From Rutidosis leptorrhynchoides (lineage: Eukaryota > Streptophyta > Magnoliopsida > Asterales > Asteraceae): a DNA stretch of 64,000 nucleotides. Position 1 is the stretch's first letter. Each line of letters opens with the position of its first letter. The notes beneath the pieces were generated by a model that was not told the origin of the DNA, ran no database searches, and saw only the letters and a list, made by a program, of their open reading frames with translations. The stretch lies in assembly GCF_046630445.1 (NCBI RefSeq), contig NC_092343.1, forward strand, positions 141,291,501-141,355,500. Direction: 5' to 3'. Position numbers and translations under genes: made by a program. Shown piece after piece: positions 57,955 to 64,000 of this stretch.

Positions 57955-58055
57955 AAAAAAAACGCTCATGTCTGGTCTCGAACCCGCGACCTCTCGCTCA
58001 ACCCCAAAAACTCAAGACAATGGCTTTGTTGTCTCATTCCTGTTTTGAAACGTAA
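57955..58055 (-). other. tRNA-like segment with Pol III B box and T-run in LTR D
   Basis: On the minus strand, GGTCGCGGGTTCGAGACC contains a B-box consensus (57974-57984) and is followed after about 15 bases by an uninterrupted run of Ts (complement of 57955-57962), a Pol III terminator. No good A box is seen, so it may be a truncated SINE or tRNA-derived fragment. Confidence 0.4.
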
Positions 58056-60136
58056 TCCATTTATATTTACCCACTATATATGTTTTCACTTCCTTCTATC
58101 AACTGATTTTGGCCCAATTAGAAACCGAATCTAGCAGCCCAACATAACATTAGGCCCACAGCACAAAACTTACACGGCCCAATGCTAAAATAGTTTAAAT
58201 CATCCATGTACTTATCGATAAAATAAAAAGGCTTTCGTTTTCTGCTTATTTCAATTAAGATCGAGCAATAATAGGATCACGTAGTTTCATTAACATCATA
58301 AACATCGAGCATCTTCATCATGCATAATCATTCATTGTTTCATCTTTACTATCACTATCACCATCCTCCATCATCATCATAGTTAATATCTTAAAGTATC
58401 CTCACAAGATGGGGTCTCGTAAAAAAATATACGTTCACCCTTTGTTTCTATCCTTGACAGCAACATTATGTCCCCATCTTCTTTATTATCCTACCCATTA
58501 TCTTTATCTAATACTTTTAATCATAACCTGACCCAGGTATACTAGCGATCCTTTTTTATCTTTTTAAACAAGTGGGGATTAGTTTGTTGGCCACAAAGGG
58601 CAATTAGAACATGCATTAACAGCAAATATATCGGTCAAGGTATTGATTTATATCGGTTTCCTTTATAATCCTTCATCATGCATTCTCAAGTACCGTCCCC
58701 ACTCCCACTAAGATTATCTCATCATCATGTTGTACTCCATGTCATGTTTCCATAACCCCTAATCATAATTATTAGAAATCGGCTCCAAATTTTATCAAAT
58801 CAATCGATGGGTAAGCAATATTTTATGTACTAGTGGGTAGTGAGGTCGCCACCTTTATTTGATTATAGAGCACTAGATGTAACTTTAATCAATTATATCT
58901 TTATAAGGATAATTGATTCAAGTTTTGGTGTCTTACGTTCGAAAAGGAAGTGAGCAGCAGAAGTAAAGGTGCCCGGGTGTTGTATCCTTCATGGTGATGT
59001 TTGCTTTCAAGATTGTTTCACTTGTAATCAGAAAAAGAAAGGGAGACGAGGGATAGAAGATGAAGTGATAAAGGTGCGTTCAATTAGTTACTTGGTATTA
59101 GTATACTAATTCTCTATTAAGTGTAGGGTCGAATGTTTTGGCACAGATCATTATTGAATGATCATGCATGTACAGGAAGTAGAACAAATTAGAAATAATT
59201 CGCTGGCCGGCTTGTTTGTCGAAGAGAAATATAAACGTACGTACGTTATTGTTGAGGTGGAGGTTCATGGTGCAAGGATAAAGGGAAATGTTTATGGATT
59301 TGATGAAAGTGGTGTTGTGATGGAAGGTTATAGTATAACAACTTTTATGATGATCGATTGGGTTATAGGGTGGTGTTGTAGGCTTCAAAGTGTTTATTTT
59401 GAAGGTGACGGTTAAAAAAAATGGGTTTCTTGTTACGTTAATAGCTAGTAGAATAGGAACGTTAACGTGATAGTAAAGTGGTGGATGGTTGGTTAAGGTC
59501 GATGGTAATTGAATTTAATAGGTTCACGATTGTGAGGTTTAAGGTGGGAGTGGTAGTGGTGGTTTATGGGATGTCGTGAAGGTGTTTTGCAAACAGACAG
59601 CGAAGATGCAAAAATAAAAAGGGTTTGAAGATGGGGTAAGTATTATGTGTATGTATCTTAATTTTTCTCCCTACTCATTATCAATTGCAACAATGTATAT
59701 ATATAATATGTTAATTAACAATTACTACATCATTAAGATTCGATCGTCATTTGTTTTGTAGTGATTGAATTCTACGTCTAGTAGAATGCAGTCGACAAGC
59801 ATAATTTAAGGTCAAGGAATAAATAAAAGTAATGGCAGCAATGGGTAACAAACTTTGTTTGGTAATAGAGTTGAAGTTGACAGATAACAAATTAGAGATA
59901 GGAAGAATCACGCAGACAAGAGGAAAAAGATAAAAGAAGGAGTCGATGGGTAACAGAACTTTGTTCTATACTGTAATGGATTCCAGTTTGTAATCAGACA
60001 AGAGATAGGAAAACAAATTAAATACTCTTTTGATTGCTACGTAAAGCAGATTCAGATTCTAAAGCAGATCATGAAATAACCTAGGATGTGGATGTTAAAC
60101 AGAATACAGATGTATTTATATTTATTTATGTATATA

Positions 60137-60139
60137 TCC

Positions 60140-60221
<82 letters not shown>
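60137..60221. repeat. (TA)n microsatellite
   Basis: An almost perfect TA run of about 80 bp. AAT-rich repeats follow at 60380-60460 and 60655-60690, and a further short AT run at 60820-60842. All are inside LTR D. Confidence 0.95.
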
Positions 60222-60224
<3 letters not shown>

Positions 60225-60415
60225 TATATTTGTATATTTAATTATATATAATATATCTGTGTATATCTGTTTATCGGTATATTTGTATATATAATTATTT
60301 CTGTATTTTACATATTAAGGAAACATAATATTATTAATAATAAAAACATTAATATTTAACATTGGTATTAATTTTAATAATAATAACAAAACTTAGTAAT
60401 AATAATAATAATAAT

Positions 60416-60449
<34 letters not shown>

Positions 60450-61024
60450 GAGATAATAATAATATTAATAATATTAATATCATAATAATACTAATAAGAA
60501 TAATGATAATAACAATTTTAAATAACATGATAATTTTAGTAATCATGTTAATAATAATACTTTTAATAATCCTAATAATAATTAAGTTTATAATTTACTA
60601 ATATAATGATACTAATAAATATAACAATAATGTTAATATTAACATTTATCCTTAATAATAATAAAAATAATAATAATAATATTAATAACTATATTTTTTT
60701 TAGCTTGTAATTATTTTTACAATTTATTAATTGTATCATATTTACTTATTACATAATATATTAATTCTTTAATATTTATTAATTATGATATCTATAGTAT
60801 TACTTATGTATAGAATTCATATATATATATATATATATATATACACATTTATTTAAAAATAATTGTTCGTGAATCGTCAGGAATAGTCGAAGGTTAACTG
60901 AATCCATATAAACAGTTCAAATATTTTGAGACTCAATCTATCAGATTTTGCTTATCATGTCAAGGATATTAAATCGTATCGAAAGTTTGATTTAAAGTTG
61001 GTCGAAATTTTCCGGGTCGTCACA

Positions 61025-62936
61025 GTACCTATCCGTTAAAGAAATTTCGTCCCAAAATTTGAGTGGGATGATCATGGATAACAAAAAGAATGTTTTCGTG
61101 ACAAATATGAGTCGATAAATAGAGTTTTTATCACCATAGGGTAATATGAATAAGACAATTCGGTTACTCGAAGAGTACGAGTGAAGCTATCACAAAAGAG
61201 TGAAATGAGAAGGGTAAAGTTTCATCATATCTTTTGACGTAGACAAGGTTGATTTCCGGAATTCAAGGAATTTAAAAGAAAATCTTCGAAATCTAAATTA
61301 TTTGATTCTTCTATGAATAAGGAAATTAAGATCTTCTTTGGTTAAATGCGATAATCTGTTTTGATTGCTCTGTCGAATATTTCACTATAAATCTACTCCC
61401 TTCGTTTCCTCTATATTTTGGAGTTTCATCCTTCTGTTTTCTCTTCCTGACTTTAAGTCAAGCGAATAATGGTCCAGAATTCGTAGGTATGAAGTTTCGA
61501 ATAAACATGACTAATGTTTCAAGAGAGAGATTGTAATAGCACGATATTGTCTGGTTAAATTGCCAGAATTCAAAAGAAAAGATAGATTTATCAAGAAAAT
61601 ATGTTCTTGATATGTTTATAGATTAGATAGAATGTAAGAGTCGTGTAACATAGTACATGATGACGTTATAATCTGTGAATCATCACGTTCCATTAGAAAC
61701 TCAGCATGACTTACTGTAATATAATCACGTTGGCCGAGCGTCATTATATTATACTAACCCATGCTTCAATTCCCAACACTTCTCCACAATTTATTCATAA
61801 TTTATACTTAGATTTTATAGAAGTTTCCAATATAATGGAATACAGAAAACATGAAGAGGTAGATAATTTCGGACAAGAATATTTATGAAAATATCATCAG
61901 AAATATCGAAGATATTTATGATGATATTTTGGAATTTCTAAGTTTGAAGATTGATGAAGAAAAATTTTTCGCAAGATTTTAACATGACTTCAGAGCAAGA
62001 TATTCTCTAAATATTTCATCAGATCCAGAATTACCTAGATTCATTGAATATAGGGTTTGGTCCTTGTATTAGTCCTTGGTCTCCTTCCTGGTTAGCTCAA
62101 TCTATTTTTCAGTACCAAATTTTCTATCGAGCGTTCCTAATACTCCATTCTTTGTCATCAAACTCTTGGCCATTTAGAACATCTACACTTTTGTTATTTC
62201 CTCTGCATTTAATGCTACCATATCTGAATCATCGGTTATCAATCCAAGGTGGTTTCAAGATAAATGTATTTTTAGATGATTAAACGCTGATGGTAATCGT
62301 CAAGATACGAATGATTGTTTAGGATGAAATCAAGTGGCAAAATTATATATCAAAGTTATAATAAGGTTAATCTGAATGAAATTCGAAGTTGATTTGCTAG
62401 GGCTGTGACAAAATGGGCTAATTTTGGAAAGGTATTGTAAAGTTATTTTCGGTAATAACACGCCAATGGATCTGGCACAGTTTTGGATTCAAAGTATGGA
62501 TTTGAAAGATGTAGGAATCTAAAAGTGATGTCTTCTGTTAAATCTTGACTTGGATTTTGATCGATCAAAATCCGAATATGAAATTAAATTTGAATAAAAA
62601 TGGTTATTCTTTGGTGAACGGATACGTATATCTGTGGTTGTAGGTAGGATAGTAAATGATTGTTGAATCGGATTTGAAGAATGTACAGTGTAACTTATTA
62701 ATGTGAAATCTAAATATTCCTCGGGTATTACCTACCCGTTAAAATATTTTTACCATTAACAGTTTGTACAAAAGAACTTTTAATTACAGTCTTTATGAAA
62801 ACATATATACATATATATTTTCTTCAGATTTAATCATGGATTTAATGAGTTAATATGATATTAAACTCATATGATTTTCGGTTTGAGCTAGAATAAGTAA
62901 TCTCTAAAACTATTAGGAACCACATATTATTCGCAG
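61025..62936 (-). mobile_element. Internal region of element D, non-coding
   Basis: Begins with a polypurine-like tract (61025-61041) and includes a second, TTAACGGGTAGGTA on the minus strand, at 62729-62742. The conserved TGGCC hairpin is at 61718-61750. I find no gag or pol motif on either strand, so D is either a non-autonomous derivative or has lost its coding part. An 79-residue open frame at 62044-62283 on the plus strand has no recognisable features. It is cut off at about 62937 by a different LTR. Confidence 0.5.
61718..61750. other. Conserved inverted repeat with TGGCC loop, copy 2
   Basis: Arms 61718-61730 and 61738-61750 pair at 11 of 13 positions around the loop TGGCCGA. The preceding bases (GCATGACTTACT) also resemble those before copy 1 at 1556, so the two are homologous. 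Confidence 0.5.
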
Positions 62937-64000
62937 TTAATGACTCAGTTAAAATGTATATACATGTAGTGTTTTAATATGTATTTATACACTTTGAAAG
63001 ACTTCAATACACTTATCAAAATACTTCTACTTAACAAAAATGCTTACAATTACATCCTCATTCAGTTTCATCAACAATTCTACTCGTATGCACCCGTATT
63101 CGTACTCGTACAATACACAGCTTTTAGATGTATGTACTATTGGTATATACACTCCAATGATTTGCTCTTAGCAGCCCATGTGAGTCACCTAACACATGTG
63201 GGAACCATCATTTGGCAACTAGCATGAAATATCTCATAAAATTACAAAAATATGAGTAATCATTCATGACTTATTTACACGAAAACAAAATTACATATCC
63301 TTTATATCTAATCCATACACCAACGACCAAAAACACCTACAAACACTTTCATTCTTCAATTTTCTTCATCTAATTAATCTCTCTCAAGTTCTATCTTCAA
63401 GTTCTAAGTGTTCTTCATAAATTCCAAAAGTTCTAGTTTCATAAAATCAAAAAAACTTCCAAGATTGCAAGTTTACTTCTAAGTTTTCTAAATCCATTCC
63501 AAGTAATCATCCAAGATCAAGAAACCTTTGTTACTTACAGTAGGTTATCTTTATAATACAAGGTAATAATCATATTCAAACTTTAATTCAATTTCTATAA
63601 CTATAACAATCTTATTTCGAGTGAAAATCTTACTTGAACTGTTTTCGTGTCATGATTCTGCTTCAAGAACTTTCAAGCCATCCAAGGATCCTTTGAAGCT
63701 AGATCCATTTTTCTCATTTCCAGTAGGTTTATCCAAGGAACTTGAGGTAGTAATGATGTTCATAACATCATTCGATTCATACATATAAAGCTATCTTATT
63801 CGAAGGTTTAAACTTGTAATCACTAGAACATAGTTTAGTTAATTCTAAACTTGTTCGCAAATAAAAGTTAATCCTTCTAACTTGAATTTTAAAATCAACT
63901 AAACACATGTTCTATATCTATATGATATGCTAACTTAATGATTTAAAACCTGAAAACACGAAAAACACCGTAAAATCGGATTTACGCCGTCGTAGTAACA
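62937..64000 (+). mobile_element. A/B-family LTR, 5' truncated and cut by window end
   Basis: From about 62937 the sequence follows the A LTR from its position 13602 to about 14670 with high identity, including the short frame at 62979-63227. The first 690 bases of the LTR are missing. The breakpoint lies at a TTAA(T/C)GACTCAG match. The remainder continues past the window. Confidence 0.8.

Larger units (their letters stand above)
56123..61024 (-). mobile_element. LTR of element D (minus strand), about 4.9 kb
   Basis: On the minus strand it starts TGTGACGACCCGG at 61024 and ends GGGGTATGACA at 56123. The DNA right of 61024 (GTACCTATCCGTTAAAG) is a polypurine tract like that of B, which makes this a 3' LTR. 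It shares the hairpin (56291-56304), the TATTCTCAGCCC block and the inverted 11-mers (57232-57242, 60865-60875) with the A/B LTRs. It is padded with microsatellites and tandem repeats. Whether all 4.9 kb is one LTR, without an insertion, is not proven. Confidence 0.6.

Noticed and set aside
59158-59415. 85-codon frame in LTR D
   Set aside because: No homology I recognise, overlaps another frame on the opposite strand and sits inside an LTR; kept as chance.
60088-60294. 68-codon Tyr/Ile frame
   Set aside because: Translation of the TA microsatellite.
60349-60601. Asn-rich and Leu/Ile-rich frames
   Set aside because: Translations of the AAT microsatellite.
61706-62283. Antisense accessory ORFs in element D
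   Set aside because: Such ORFs exist in some Tat-type elements, but these are short, unconnected and show no domain.

Overview
The window looks like repeat-dense plant nuclear DNA, most likely from Asteraceae. The family assignment is an inference from the style of the LTR retrotransposons and of the TIR-NBS-LRR C-terminal domain; no search was run. There are no operons, CRISPR arrays or intact RNA genes. About nine tenths is transposable-element sequence, with one host-type gene: a broken TIR-NBS-LRR (TNL) resistance gene at 41.2-45.3 kb. Layout, left to right. 1-5730 is the 5' end of a decayed minus-strand Ty3/gypsy element (E): internal remnants, a perfect tRNA-iMet primer-binding site and a 2.95-kb LTR. 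5731-~10900 is a minus-strand L1-type LINE whose ORF1 is split by a solo Cassandra LTR carrying 5S rRNA sequence, with a perfect TTGAC target duplication. 10.9-12.9 kb is a spacer with a hAT-type MITE (8-bp duplication), a short A-tailed SINE-like retroposon (15-bp duplication) and a Copia remnant. 12911-39802 is a complete plus-strand Ty3/gypsy element (A) of chromoviral (Tekay-like) domain order, with LTRs of 3460 and 3461 bp and a perfect TAATA duplication. Nested inside it at 17571-30987 is a second, opposite-strand member of the same family (B). 39886-40157 is a second hAT-type MITE. 41231-45267 is the TNL pseudogene, itself cut by a CACTA-like fragment. 45847-51866 is a minus-strand Copia element without its 5' end, abutted by the 5' LTR, leader and gag of a Tat/Athila-type Ty3 element (51867-56122). 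56123-61024 is a 4.9-kb LTR of a further minus-strand element (D) with about 1.9 kb of internal sequence, followed at 62937 by a truncated A/B-family LTR. The most interesting feature is the structure of A and B. Between the primer-binding site and gag, both carry two sense-strand reading frames that are not retroviral: a conserved acidic protein of about 200 residues with no family I recognise, and an F-box protein resembling the plant At1g67623-like class. Both copies have the same order (LTR, PBS, acidic ORF, F-box ORF, gag, pol), so the two genes were acquired before A and B diverged and have been replicated as part of the element. Both copies are now damaged. Other signals not explained by annotation are a compensatory-change hairpin shared by three LTR families, a second polypurine-like tract upstream of gag, exact inverted 11-mers in each intact LTR, and a hairpin pair with fixed 32-bp spacing present in both the LTR and the leader of the Tat/Athila element.
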